Positions 1-8,614 of a DNA stretch of 49,109 nt are shown here, one piece after another. The notes under the pieces were generated by a model. That model ran no database searches and was not told where the DNA came from. It was given only the letters and a program-made list of their open reading frames with translations. Numbering within the stretch: the first letter of the stretch is position 1; every line of letters starts with the position of its first letter. The stretch comes from JALOOE01 sp964423545 (GTDB taxonomy: Bacteria; Chloroflexota; Anaerolineae; CG2-30-64-16), in contig CAYRFV010000005.1 in assembly GCA_964423545.1 (NCBI GenBank), forward strand, positions 1 to 49,109, in the 5' to 3' direction. The translations under genes and the position numbers were made by a program.

Positions 1-1232
1 GCATGGTACAGTCCCGAAAACGCGGGATAGTAGTTGAAGGTCAACAGCAGCAGCAGGGTGGGCAGGATCATGAGGTAAGACAGCCGCGCCTGCCACATGC
101 GTCGCGCCAGCCTGCGCGGCCGTGCGATCGTGCGCTGCCAAAGCCGCGCGCCGCGCTCGGTGCTGCGCACCGCCAGGACGGATGCCGCCACCATCCCGAC
201 GACGACCGCGAGCGCGACGGCCACTGCCGCGCTCTGCCGCGACCGACTGGCTGTGCGGCTGGCCAGCGCTGCTCTGCGGTCGAGTGCGAGTGCGGCGTTG
301 CCCGCAGTGCCCAGCACGAGCAGCTGCCCGTCCCCAGAGAGAGCCGTCGCCAGCACCTCGGAGCCAGGCTGGAAGGTCTGGATCAGCTTGCCGCCGCCAT
401 CCAGCAGATACGCCTGCCTGTCGCTGGAGCCGGCCAGGATCGTGCGTCCGTCCTGCGAGATGGCGACGCTGTTGATCGCGCGCCCCGCCGCGCCCGGCGC
501 GGCCTTGCCTGCCGCATAGCGCCACTGTGGCTTGCCGTTGGTTCCATCGAGGAGCGTAATCGAACCATCGGAGGCGCCGGCGACAATGGCCGCGCCGTTT
601 GGCGTGACCGCCACCGACTTCACGTCGTAGTCGAGCCGGCTTTGCAGCAGTGGCTCGCCCGTGCGGCTGTAGACCGTGACGTGGCCATCGTCCGAGCCGA
701 CCACGACTCGCGTCTGATCCCCGGTCCCATAGATCGCGACGCCCGAGACCCCTATCCCCAGATCCTCCTGCCAGGCAAGCCGGCCGCGACCATCGAGAAC
801 GTAGAACGAGCGGTCATCCGAAGTGCCGACGACCAACGAGCCGTCGTCGGCGACCGCAGCATTGTTCATCGCCCGGCCTGCTCTGAACTGCCACAGGGGG
901 GCGCCCGAGCGGTCCAGCAGGTAGAGGTTACGGTCCTCCGAGGCTGCCGCCACCCACTGGCCGTCTGCCGAGATGTCCGCGCCCAGGATGCTGTTCTGTG
1001 CGACGAAGTCCCAGAGCAGGTTGCCGCCGCCGTCGAACAGCCGCAGGCGATTGTCGCGACTGCCGGCGGCGACGCGATCGCCGGCGGCAGTCGTTGTCAC
1101 GGCCTGCACCCGGCCGCCGGCGTCGAAGCGCCACAGCTGGCCTCCTGCGTCCTGGCCGCACGCGGGCGTGGCCGACAGGAGCGCCAGCGCCGCAAGGACC
1201 AGGAATGGCCGCAGCATTCGCTTTGACTTCAT
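1..1232 (-). CDS. Sugar ABC transporter permease with N-terminal seven-bladed beta-propeller (partial)
   Basis: The frame is open from an ATG at 1232 to the window edge, so about 410 N-terminal residues are visible. Residues 1-25 look like a signal peptide with a weak lipobox ending at C25. Residues 27-320 hold seven PQQ/WD40-like repeats of about 41 residues, each with a GxLLW-type strand (GNLLWDF, GAPLWQF, GKPQWRY) and SxDG turns. A membrane span (about 328-350) and an Arg-rich linker (RPRRLARRMW) follow. From about 382 the sequence SYLMILPTLLLLLTFNYYPA is the first helix of a MalF/LplB-type sugar permease. The propeller should face outside and the linker the cytoplasm, which fits the positive-inside rule. 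It starts 52 bases after the binding-protein gene, so both belong to one importer. The remaining permease helices lie outside the window. A permease carrying a propeller is unusual. Confidence 0.85.
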   Translation of the reverse strand, partial: MKSKRMLRPFLVLAALALLSATPACGQDAGGQLWRFDAGGRVQAVTTTAAGDRVAAGSRDNRLRLFDGGGNLLWDFVAQNSILGADISADGQWVAAASEDRNLYLLDRSGAPLWQFRAGRAMNNAAVADDGSLVVGTSDDRSFYVLDGRGRLAWQEDLGIGVSGVAIYGTGDQTRVVVGSDDGHVTVYSRTGEPLLQSRLDYDVKSVAVTPNGAAIVAGASDGSITLLDGTNGKPQWRYAAGKAAPGAAGRAINSVAISQDGRTILAGSSDRQAYLLDGGGKLIQTFQPGSEVLATALSGDGQLLVLGTAGNAALALDRRAALASRTASRSRQSAAVAVALAVVVGMVAASVLAVRSTERGARLWQRTIARPRRLARRMWQARLSYLMILPTLLLLLTFNYYPAFSGLYH

Positions 1233-1284
1233 CCCTGAGTGCGCCTCGGTGTGGCGGTCCGAGCTGGCCTTGCTTGGCGCCGTC

Positions 1285-3006
1285 TCAATACGGCCCACCT
1301 GCGACCCACCCGGGCGGCCGCTTCTCAGGATGTTGAATATCCTCGGCCGTGAAGTTGAGATACTTCAGCAGTCCGTCCCAGTTGTCCTCCAACAGCTTCT
1401 GATACTTCGTGGCGAAGTCCTTGGAAGAGAGCTTGCCGGCGAAGAAGTCCTGCACCATGATCGCCCATTCGCGCTTGGTCGGCTCGTAGAACCAGAAGCC
1501 GCGCGCCACCTTATCCGCCGGCGCGCCCGGCTTCTCATAGTTGCCGATGAACGGCTGGCTGCCGAAGATCTTCTGCCACTTATCAGGCAGCTCGACCCCC
1601 TTGACGATCGTCGGCCCCTGGATTCCGCCCTGCAGATTCTTGGGATCCAGCTTGTTGGCCAGATAGATCTTCATCCCGGCCGGGCTGACCCAGAACATGA
1701 CAAAATCCACTTCCAGGTCGTTCTGCTTCCGATCTTTCTTGGGGATGGCCAGGTAACCGGATGGCAGCTCGTTGGCGCGCGCTTTGGCCTGGACGCATTT
1801 GCCCTCGATGGAGGGGAAGGCGAAGGTGCCGATCTCGAACGCGGTCGCGACCTTGGCCTGATCGCTGCTCACGGCGGAGGCGTCGGGGTACGCGCCTTCC
1901 GCAAGCGCCTTGATATCCTTCTCAAACTGGGTGAAGATGCGGCCTGTATCCTGACGCATCGCCGCTTTGCCGGTCAGGAAAAGCGGATAGCTGTCCTTCA
2001 GTCCAAGGAAACCCTCCGGCACGAAGCCGTTCTCGATCTTGAAGACGCGGCCGATCTGATCCATCATCTCGGCCGTGCACTCGTTGTCGAAGGTGATCTT
2101 CTTCTCCTTCAGCGCAGCCAGATGGCGCACGACGTTCACAGAGACCCTGTCCGGGTCGTCGTTGCGTGGATCGGTCGGGTCGTACTTCCACTTGCTGTCG
2201 ATCGCTTCCTGGTAACACCAGTCGCCGGGCTGGCAGCGCGCCAGCTGTACGTCGGAGCGGCGATACTGGTCCATTGCCGAACGCATCAGCCACGGCAGCT
2301 TCCCGCCGCCCCAAATGCGATCGGTGACGCCTTCCTGGGCAACGCAGATGTAACCTGCCGCCTTCAGCTTCTTGCACCAGTCCACGAACTGATCCCAGGT
2401 GGGCTGGGGCGGGACATCGGTGATGCCGGCCTTCTTGAACGCGTCCTTGTTGTAGACCCAGAAGGTTTGGTTCGACATGTAGGGCAGGTAGTAGAGCTCG
2501 CCCGTGGTCAGGTCGCGCGTGAGGTTGAGCGCCCACGGCTCGAAGCTTTCCTCCCACTTCTTGCCGGTGTACGGGTTGACCTTGTTCATATAAGGTCCCC
2601 AGTTCAGAATGCGACCTTCCTGGATCAAGTCGAGGAAATGCGGGTTCTCCAGGACCGAGACGCGCGGCGTGCCTGCCGCGAACTGCGTGCGTACCCATTG
2701 GAGGTAGCTATCCTCGCCGCCGGGCGGCCGAAGCTCGACCAACACCTTGACCTTCGGGTGCAGTTTCATGTACGCATCCGCTAACGCCTGGTAGGTCTGA
2801 ACGTCGCTGGATTGAATGCTGATGACGATTTCGCCCTCCAGCTCAGTCTGGGCCTGCTCGGCCTTCTGGATGGCGACGATGCCTGGCGTGGCGGTTGGCG
2901 GGGCTGCAGGCGCCTGGGGTGCTGCGGCAGGCGCGCACGCGGCCATCAGCAGCGACAGCACGGTGACCAAAGCAAACAAGCTGCCGAGTTTTGCCTTGAG
3001 CTTCAT
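1285..3006 (-). CDS. Extracellular sugar-binding lipoprotein of an ABC importer (family 1)
   Basis: This 573-residue protein would capture a sugar or oligosaccharide outside the cell and hand it to the permease encoded next. The ATG at 3006 has an AAGGAGG box seven bases upstream; an earlier in-frame start has none. Residues 1-24 form a lipoprotein signal (LSLLMAAC, lipid-bearing C24), followed by an Ala/Pro-rich tether. The body has family 1 solute-binding traits: an early EGEIVISI strand, a YLPYMSNQTFWVYNKDAFKKAG stretch typical of the hinge side, and a Trp/Tyr-rich C-terminal half. At 573 residues it is longer than the usual 420-450, so it may bind a larger or branched ligand. It lies 132 bases downstream of the glycosidase-like gene. 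The family is clear; the ligand is unknown. Confidence 0.9.
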   Translation of the reverse strand: MKLKAKLGSLFALVTVLSLLMAACAPAAAPQAPAAPPTATPGIVAIQKAEQAQTELEGEIVISIQSSDVQTYQALADAYMKLHPKVKVLVELRPPGGEDSYLQWVRTQFAAGTPRVSVLENPHFLDLIQEGRILNWGPYMNKVNPYTGKKWEESFEPWALNLTRDLTTGELYYLPYMSNQTFWVYNKDAFKKAGITDVPPQPTWDQFVDWCKKLKAAGYICVAQEGVTDRIWGGGKLPWLMRSAMDQYRRSDVQLARCQPGDWCYQEAIDSKWKYDPTDPRNDDPDRVSVNVVRHLAALKEKKITFDNECTAEMMDQIGRVFKIENGFVPEGFLGLKDSYPLFLTGKAAMRQDTGRIFTQFEKDIKALAEGAYPDASAVSSDQAKVATAFEIGTFAFPSIEGKCVQAKARANELPSGYLAIPKKDRKQNDLEVDFVMFWVSPAGMKIYLANKLDPKNLQGGIQGPTIVKGVELPDKWQKIFGSQPFIGNYEKPGAPADKVARGFWFYEPTKREWAIMVQDFFAGKLSSKDFATKYQKLLEDNWDGLLKYLNFTAEDIQHPEKRPPGWVAGGPY

Positions 3007-3138
3007 TTTGCCTCCTTGTACGATCCGTTGACAGACACATGGGGCAATTTCACCAACGAGACGCCGGGCTGGCAAGGGCGCGAAAGAAGCGCTCTCTACT
3101 TCTCTCCCGTACGGCGCCCCGACATGACGGTGAAGTCG

Positions 3139-4752
3139 CTACGCTTTTTCCAGCACCAATACCCAATCCTGGAAGACGGGTGGCTTGGGCGCTGCATAGT
3201 CCGCGCCACCTGACACCAGGCCCAGATCGTGCTCCGCTCCGTTAGTCGGATCGAAATAGGTGGCGCGATACGTTGCACCGGCCTCGAGGCCCCTGACCGT
3301 CATGGCGCCGCGCCACGCAATCCACGACGCCTCAGCCGGGATGTAGATCACCCGCACCTGCCCCGGGATGCCAGCGGCATAGGGCAGCATGCGTTTCTCG
3401 GCGGTCTGGTGCGGCTCGACCCATTCGTGGTGGGTCTCGAAGTCGGCCCATGGGAAGCGCGCCAGGAATCGCTTCGCCAGCCCCACCTGACCTGAGCCGG
3501 GCAGGGCAGCCGCCTGGTCCCACGGCCGATTGCCCCACGATGAGCCGTGCGGTGAGAGGCCGTACGGCTCATCGCGGCCGTTGATCTGCCAGATGCCGTT
3601 TGCGCCGTAGGTGTGGCCCATCGCGCCGGAGAGGATCGCCGTCCAGAAGATGAAGCGCTGGATCTCTTCGCGGCTCGACTCCATAATCCCTTCGTAGTTC
3701 ACTTCGCCGATCAGGACAGGCAGTGTTGGCGCGGCCGCAAGCGACTTCTCCACGGCATTCAGGGTGTTCGGCAGGCTGCTGAAGCCGCTGTGTCCCGTCT
3801 GCAGCATCTCGAAGTCGAGCACGGCCGGATCATCCACCTGCTCGCGGCCGAACTGGGTGGGGTGGATGGTGATTGGGTGCTTGTTGGGGTCGAGCGCCCG
3901 AATGTGGCGCACCAGGTCGGACCACTGCGCCCGCCGACCCAGCTTCCATTCATCGGTGTTGCGCTGCGGATCCTTCAGCAGATAGTAGTTCATCATGGCT
4001 TCGCCCGCAGCACACCAGGTGACGGGGTAGGCGCTGTAGCGGGCGACGATGTAACGCCAATGCCTCTTCAACACTTCCGGCCCGGCGAAATCCATGAAGT
4101 AGCCCCACTCGCCGACGATGCATGGCACGAGGCCGGAGCGCACCAGGTGGGCGATGCGGAGATCTGCCATATCGAAGTAGGCCGGGTTGATACGCGCAAA
4201 ATCCTTTGTCCAGGGGAAGCCGGCCTCGTTCATCCCGCGTTCGTCATACCACTCCATGTCGGGGTAAAGCCCTGCGACGATCTGAACAGCGGTGAACCCC
4301 TTGGCGACCCGGTCGGCAGTGAGCTGCTGGAAATCGGCGGGCCAGTTCAACCGCTGCGTGAAGCCCATCCACCAGGTGTCTGCCAGCCAGAAGAAGGGTG
4401 TGCCGTCGGCGTGCTCCAGGTGGCGGCGATCGGAGGCCACGCGCAGGAAGCCGCGGCGCAGTAGCGGATTGTCGCCGGTATAGCGTGCGGCCAGGAGGAT
4501 GCCTGTCTGGCCGTGGAGGTCGGGGTTGTTCGCATCCGAGCAGACCGTGCGGTAGGTGTACTGCCCGATCTCTTGCGGCGCAAAGCGCACGCGCCAGGTC
4601 TGATCGCCGGCCCAGAACGCGGGCACGGTGAGCTCGCGGCCGTCCGGGTCGGTTACAATGACATCCAGTTCAACGTCGTTGAACGGATCGATGTAACCCT
4701 TGCCGGAGGTGTACGCCCATTCGATGATGCAGTTGCGACGGGTATAGAGCAT
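3139..4752 (-). CDS. DUF5060/DUF4038 glycoside hydrolase-like protein
   Basis: A 537-residue protein with no signal peptide, so probably cytoplasmic. Residues 1-95 look like the DUF5060 beta-sandwich (EWAYTSGKGYIDPFNDVELD). From about 105 a DUF4038-type (alpha/beta)8 barrel begins with GTPFFWLADTWW. Two glutamates are plausible catalytic residues: one in WCAAGEAMMNYY and one in LIGEVNYEGI, matching the acid/base and nucleophile strands of clan-A-like glycosidases. The C-terminal part resembles the collagen-binding-like sandwich usual in this family. The start has a GGAGGAATGGC leader. DUF4038 proteins include GH140 apiosidases, so plant-type side-chain sugars are a candidate substrate, but specificity cannot be read from sequence. 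It lies between lacI and the binding protein and is probably co-transcribed with them. Confidence 0.82.
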   Translation of the reverse strand: MLYTRRNCIIEWAYTSGKGYIDPFNDVELDVIVTDPDGRELTVPAFWAGDQTWRVRFAPQEIGQYTYRTVCSDANNPDLHGQTGILLAARYTGDNPLLRRGFLRVASDRRHLEHADGTPFFWLADTWWMGFTQRLNWPADFQQLTADRVAKGFTAVQIVAGLYPDMEWYDERGMNEAGFPWTKDFARINPAYFDMADLRIAHLVRSGLVPCIVGEWGYFMDFAGPEVLKRHWRYIVARYSAYPVTWCAAGEAMMNYYLLKDPQRNTDEWKLGRRAQWSDLVRHIRALDPNKHPITIHPTQFGREQVDDPAVLDFEMLQTGHSGFSSLPNTLNAVEKSLAAAPTLPVLIGEVNYEGIMESSREEIQRFIFWTAILSGAMGHTYGANGIWQINGRDEPYGLSPHGSSWGNRPWDQAAALPGSGQVGLAKRFLARFPWADFETHHEWVEPHQTAEKRMLPYAAGIPGQVRVIYIPAEASWIAWRGAMTVRGLEAGATYRATYFDPTNGAEHDLGLVSGGADYAAPKPPVFQDWVLVLEKA

Positions 4753-4803
4753 GCCATTCCTCCTGTCGGTCGAGCAATGCCAGAAGCTGCTGGCGATACA
4801 TCA

Positions 4804-4899
4804 GTTCCCGATTCGTCAGTTCCGGGAACAATGCGGATATCCCTGTTGGACTGCCGGGATGCCAGATCGGCGGGCAGGCCGTGATCGGTCTTGGCATCC
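4804..4899. other. Two hairpin-forming inverted repeats between lacI and the glycosidase-like gene
   Basis: Two perfect inverted repeats lie in the 166-base gap: GTTCCCG/CGGGAAC at 4804-4810 and 4823-4829, and GGATGCCA/TGGCATCC at 4857-4864 and 4892-4899. No T-run follows on the minus strand, so they are not classic terminators. They may set the relative mRNA levels of the repressor and the transport genes or protect an mRNA end. Function is inferred. Confidence 0.35.
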
Positions 4900-4918
4900 G
4901 CCCAGTGGTTGCACGCTG

Positions 4919-5944
4919 TCAAATCGGATGCCGTCCGGTCGAGCCCCGGACCACGAGCTCGGTCGGGATGGCAATGCGCTGCTGTGGGCGCTCCGGGTCG
5001 GCCAGGCGCTGGAAGAGCAGCGTGGCGGTTTGGCGACCGATCTCCTCCCCATGCGCGCGAAGCGTGGTGAGGGGTGGGGTCAAGTGCTCGGCGATGTCGA
5101 TGTCGTCGAAGCCGGCGACCGAGAGCTCCCCCGGCACGGACAGGCCGCGTTCGTAGGCCGCCTGGAGCGCGCCCATCGCCATCAGATCGTTCACTCCCAG
5201 GATGGCCGTCGGTCGCAGCGGCAGGTCGAGCAGGCGGTGGGCGGCGCAGGCGCCGTCATCGGGAGACGGCCCGCATTGAGCGATTAGCTGCTTCTCGTAC
5301 GCCAGGCCGCCTGCGCGCAGAGCGCGGCGGTAGGCGAAAAGCCGATCGGCGCCGAGGCCGGTGCGTGCCACACCGTGGATGAATCCGATGCGCTGATGGC
5401 CGAGTGCGAGCAGGTGCTCCATCAGCTCGCGCGTGCCGGGTCCGTAATCCTGTGTCACGACATCCTTGCCCGGCAGCTCATGACCGAAGGTGACGATGGG
5501 ACTGCCCTGTAGCCGCAGCGCGTCCAGTTCTCCCGCGAGCCGGCCCGGATAGGTCAGGATGAGAATGAGCCCATCCACCCGCCGCTCGGCAAGGGAACGG
5601 AGCGAACGGCGCTCGCGTTCGGCCTCCTGACCGCTGACGGTCAGGACGAGCTGGCATCCTTCCTCGCGTGCCACGGCCTCAACCCCGCGAACGATCGACC
5701 ACCAGTGCGGGTTATTGCCATCGGGGATCAAGAGGGCGATGGTGTCGCTGCGACCGGAACGGAGGCTGCGAGCGCCTGCGTGAGGCTGATAGCCCAGCGT
5801 CTTGACCGCCGCCAGCACTCGCCGCCGCGTCTCCTCGGTGATCTGCACGTTGCCGCCGTCCCGTCCGGTGATGACGTTGGACACGGTGGCGCGTGAAACC
5901 CCGGCCAGGCGGGCGACATCGCTTTGAGTCACGCGTTCGGACAC
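4919..5944 (-). CDS. LacI-family transcriptional repressor
   Basis: A 341-residue sugar-responsive repressor. Residues 6-25 are the LacI helix-turn-helix (SDVARLAGVSRATVSNVITG), followed by the hinge helix region (YQPHAGARSLRSG). A periplasmic-binding-like effector domain begins at TIALLIPDGNNPHW and shows the family signatures GVNDLMAMGALQAA and VAGFDDIDIAEHLTPPLTT. The start is GTG at 5944 with GAGG seven bases upstream. Its promoter contains a 28-bp operator at 5964-5991 that recurs before the sulfatase-like gene, so it very probably represses itself and that divergent operon. The effector is unknown; a product of the imported glycoside is likely. Confidence 0.95.
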   Translation of the reverse strand: MSERVTQSDVARLAGVSRATVSNVITGRDGGNVQITEETRRRVLAAVKTLGYQPHAGARSLRSGRSDTIALLIPDGNNPHWWSIVRGVEAVAREEGCQLVLTVSGQEAERERRSLRSLAERRVDGLILILTYPGRLAGELDALRLQGSPIVTFGHELPGKDVVTQDYGPGTRELMEHLLALGHQRIGFIHGVARTGLGADRLFAYRRALRAGGLAYEKQLIAQCGPSPDDGACAAHRLLDLPLRPTAILGVNDLMAMGALQAAYERGLSVPGELSVAGFDDIDIAEHLTPPLTTLRAHGEEIGRQTATLLFQRLADPERPQQRIAIPTELVVRGSTGRHPI

Positions 5945-5963
5945 GGGGAGGCCTCTCGAATGG

Positions 5964-5991
5964 TTGGCACGTGCAGGCTGACACGTGTCAA
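5964..5991. promoter_or_regulatory. Predicted LacI-type operator at the lacI promoter
   Basis: On the plus strand TTGGCACGTG (5964-5973), an 8-nt spacer (CAGGCTGA) and CACGTGTCAA (5982-5991) form an inverted repeat with one mismatch. The palindrome TGACACGTGTCA sits at 5979-5990. The site starts four bases after the -10 box and ends 19 bases before the GTG, so it covers the transcription start. The same 28-bp site occurs at 10471-10498. Binding by this LacI is inferred from position and repetition. Confidence 0.8.
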
Positions 5992-5995
5992 TCCG

Positions 5996-6024
5996 ATTAT
6001 CGCGGAAGTGCGGTGGTTTGTCAA
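5996..6024 (-). promoter_or_regulatory. Sigma-70-type promoter of lacI
   Basis: On the minus strand TTGACA (6024-6019), a 17-nt spacer and GATAAT (6001-5996) give a near-consensus promoter. Transcription would start near 5989, inside the operator, so bound repressor would block initiation. Confidence 0.8.
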
Positions 6025-6178
6025 TAATGTCATGCCGGCTGCCGGCCCGCCCGAAGGATCAGAGCCGCGCCCTCAACAAGGGGACGTTCCTGAGGTTGTG
6101 AAGCCGCGCTCCCCGCACCCTGATCTCTGACATGACCGGTGGCCCTCCGGAGCATCGCAGGCGGATGCCGATTGCCGG

Positions 6179-7378
6179 CTAGAGATGCAACGGGATGCCG
6201 AGTTTCACCGCCTCGGTCTGCACTTCGCCTGCGCCGATCTGGTCGGGCAGCGCGCCGTGCCGGACGGCCAGGCCGGCCGCAAGACCCGCGATCTGGCCGG
6301 TCAGTGCGGCCGGCGGGATGACGCGCGTCACCTCCCAGGCATCTCCCTCCGACGAGATGCAGCGCCCGGCCACCAGCAGCCCCGCGATTCGCTGCGGAAG
6401 CAGAGCGCCGTAGGGAATCTCCCACACATGACCCGCCCGGCGCCAGTCTGCCACGAGGCCAATGGAGGTGGGCCGATGCAGGCCGTGCTGCCCGTCCGTC
6501 AGCGTCTCACGTCCGAGGATGCGCCGCGTCGTGCGAAACTGTGCCATGCCGGGCAGGGTGACCGGGAAGAGCGTGTGACGGTCGACGGCCGCCTGTTGGT
6601 ACGCGCGCGCATAGTGCTCGCGCAGCAGGCGGCGACTGTCCAACACGAACTGCGTCACCTGCTCTGCGTCTGTGCCGTGCAGCTTGCGATGCCCGGCGGG
6701 AGCGCCCCGACCGGCGTTGTCCGCGCCGAGGTGAATCATCTCCAGCAGGGACACCGACTCAGGGGTCGCCGCCGCCTTCGCAGCGCGCTCCAGGGAGATC
6801 TGTACGGCCCACATCGACAGCCAGTTGTCGGCCTCGGCGCATGGCGCGCCTGCCCGGAAGGCCACGTCGGCGTCACCAGTGGCATCGACGACGCAGCCGC
6901 CGCGCAGCAGACCGCGGCCGCTCTTGTTTTCCACTTCGAGGCCGGCGACGCGATCGCCCTCCAGCGCCGGCCGGCAGACCAGGGTGTCGAGCCACCATGT
7001 CACCCCTGCGGCCTCCAGCGCCTCGTCCATTGCCAGGACGAATGACGCCGGTGAGAATGCCACCCGATACCGGCCGCGTTCGGCATGCTCGCCCGGATCA
7101 CGCCACCCCGGCGGCACGTCACCCGGCCCGTACTTGATACTGAGGTGCAGAAGCTCCTCGGCGATGCCGAAGGTGACCTGCCGGCCGTGACCGTCGCATA
7201 GCGGCAAGTAGATGTTGATCAGGCCGGTCGTCGCCAATCCACCGATCAGCACCGTCTTTTCGATGAGCGCGGTGCGTAGGCCCATACGTGCGGCCTGGAG
7301 TGCTGCAGCCACGCCGGCGACGCCCGCTCCGGCGACGAGGACGTCATAGCTCTCCTGGAAGTCGAAAGATGGAGCCAT
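6179..7378 (-). CDS. FAD-dependent oxidoreductase (FAD_oxidored type)
   Basis: A 399-residue flavoprotein without a signal peptide. Residues 11-40 hold the FAD-binding Rossmann fold (DVLVAGAGVAGVAAALQAAR, then ALIEKT), and the GGLATTGLI stretch is typical of the FAD_oxidored family. A second nucleotide-contact region is CVVDATGDADVAFRAG. The C-terminal LLVAGRCISSEGDAWEVTRV, with a following aliphatic helix, closes the flavin site as in related succinate/fumarate-reductase-like proteins. The ATG at 7378 has GGAGAGG upstream. It lies on the same strand as lacI, 234 bases before it, but lacI has its own promoter. The substrate may be a sugar-derived hydroxy acid; this is not shown by the sequence. 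Confidence 0.85.
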   Translation of the reverse strand: MAPSFDFQESYDVLVAGAGVAGVAAALQAARMGLRTALIEKTVLIGGLATTGLINIYLPLCDGHGRQVTFGIAEELLHLSIKYGPGDVPPGWRDPGEHAERGRYRVAFSPASFVLAMDEALEAAGVTWWLDTLVCRPALEGDRVAGLEVENKSGRGLLRGGCVVDATGDADVAFRAGAPCAEADNWLSMWAVQISLERAAKAAATPESVSLLEMIHLGADNAGRGAPAGHRKLHGTDAEQVTQFVLDSRRLLREHYARAYQQAAVDRHTLFPVTLPGMAQFRTTRRILGRETLTDGQHGLHRPTSIGLVADWRRAGHVWEIPYGALLPQRIAGLLVAGRCISSEGDAWEVTRVIPPAALTGQIAGLAAGLAVRHGALPDQIGAGEVQTEAVKLGIPLHL

Positions 7379-7467
7379 GGGAAGATCGCCTCTCCGAATC
7401 GCCCCGCCGGACTATGGAAGCCCGCCGGTTCAGATGGTCTGCCGCACCGCTAGCCTCTGGGATCCGT

Positions 7468-8502
7468 TCACGGCAGATCCGCAAAGAGCGCCGGTAGGCC
7501 GCCGGTATGCAGAAAGATGACCGGTTCGTCGCGGCCGATTGCATCGCACGCCACCAGGTCGAGCAAACCAGCGAATGCCTTGCCCGTGTAGACCGGATCC
7601 AGGAAGATCCCCTCGAGTTCCGCAAGAAGGCGGATCGCCGCCATGCCTTGCTCCGATGGGATCGCGTAGCCCTCGCCCACGTACGCGCCCTCGATCAGGG
7701 GCGTCTGGGCAGGCGAAAACGAGCGCGGCGCGCCGAAGCGAGCGCACAGTTCAGACGCCAGCCGGCCGATGGACGCCGGGAAGCCCTTCCACAGCCTGCC
7801 GACGTCAATCCCGAGGGGCCGGAGCGGCGAATCGAGCAGCGCAAAACCGGCCATGAGGCCGGCCAGCGTGCCGCCCGATCCTGCCGCCACGATCAGCCGC
7901 GCAGCCCCGATGCCCAGGTTGGGCGCCTGTTCGTCGAGCTCCGCCGCCGCGCGCAGGTATCCGAGGCAGCCCAGCCACGAGTGCCCGCCGACCGGGATGA
8001 AGTAGTGCGGTCCGACCTGGACGCGTGCCACCATGCGCGCGAGCCGGATCGCGGTCTCGAGCGTCCTCCCGCCGCTGCTTGCGGCGCCGATCGGCGTGAA
8101 GTGCATGCGGGCGCCCATCAGGCTGTTCAATAGGAGGTTGCCTGTCAGCCGAGACGGGCGGCGCGCGAAGTAGAGGAGGTGGGGCTCCATGCCGAGTCGA
8201 AGGGCTGCCGCGGCAGTGATGCGCGCATGGTTGGACTGCAGACCGCCGAAGGTGGCCACTTTACGCGCACCCTGAGCCTGGGCCTCGGCCAGAAAGAACT
8301 CCAGCTTGCGCGCCTTGTTGCCGCCCAGGCCCGGCCCGATGGCGTCATCGCGCTTGATGTAGATCTGGCGATCCAGCGCCCGACTCAGCCGAGGCAAGAA
8401 CTGCAGCGGCGTCGGGAACTCCGCCAGGGGCACGCGCGGATGGGCCTCAAGTCGGGAGAGGAGATCGTCGCGACGCACGTCTCGCACCCCACCTCGACGC
8501 AT
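7468..8502 (-). CDS. PLP-dependent D-cysteine desulfhydrase / ACC deaminase-family enzyme
   Basis: A 344-residue fold-type II PLP enzyme. The Schiff-base lysine is K63 in GGNKARKLEF. SNHARITAAAA follows, matching the substrate/PLP contact loop of D-cysteine desulfhydrases, and GSGGTLAGLMAG binds the PLP phosphate. The C-terminal FLHTGGLPALF is the family's closing motif. Such enzymes release ammonia and pyruvate (with sulfide from D-cysteine). Plant-type ACC deaminases share the fold, and sequence alone does not separate the activities. The ATG at 8502 lacks a clear ribosome site, and a GTG a few codons later may be the true start. It lies between the two flavoproteins on the same strand, and its link to sugar catabolism is unclear. 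Confidence 0.88.
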   Translation of the reverse strand: MRRGGVRDVRRDDLLSRLEAHPRVPLAEFPTPLQFLPRLSRALDRQIYIKRDDAIGPGLGGNKARKLEFFLAEAQAQGARKVATFGGLQSNHARITAAAALRLGMEPHLLYFARRPSRLTGNLLLNSLMGARMHFTPIGAASSGGRTLETAIRLARMVARVQVGPHYFIPVGGHSWLGCLGYLRAAAELDEQAPNLGIGAARLIVAAGSGGTLAGLMAGFALLDSPLRPLGIDVGRLWKGFPASIGRLASELCARFGAPRSFSPAQTPLIEGAYVGEGYAIPSEQGMAAIRLLAELEGIFLDPVYTGKAFAGLLDLVACDAIGRDEPVIFLHTGGLPALFADLP

Positions 8503-8614
8503 CGACCGATGCCGAGCAACGGCTGCCGCCGCAGGTATGGCTCATCCCAAAACTTCCGGCTCTCTCGCCCTCATGCCAGCAGCGCGAGCATCCATCGCAC
8601 CTCTGGCGGTCGTT

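Noticed and set aside
3..1226. Long plus-strand open frame across the first 1.2 kb
   Set aside because: It is Arg/Gln/Ala-rich with no domain logic, while the minus strand gives a clean propeller-permease protein over the same bases.
973..2784. 603-codon plus-strand frame opposite the binding-protein gene
   Set aside because: Its codon positions mirror the minus-strand lipoprotein gene, and it shows no signal, domain or ribosome site.
4653..4922. Possible short minus-strand peptide between lacI and the glycosidase-like gene, with a helical stretch in a neighbouring frame
   Set aside because: Neither frame has a ribosome site or family match, and both run into the glycosidase gene out of frame.
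4909..4925. A TTGCACGCTGTCAA-like sequence at the end of lacI as a third operator
   Set aside because: The central CACGTG is broken, there is no second core, and no promoter elements lie beside it.
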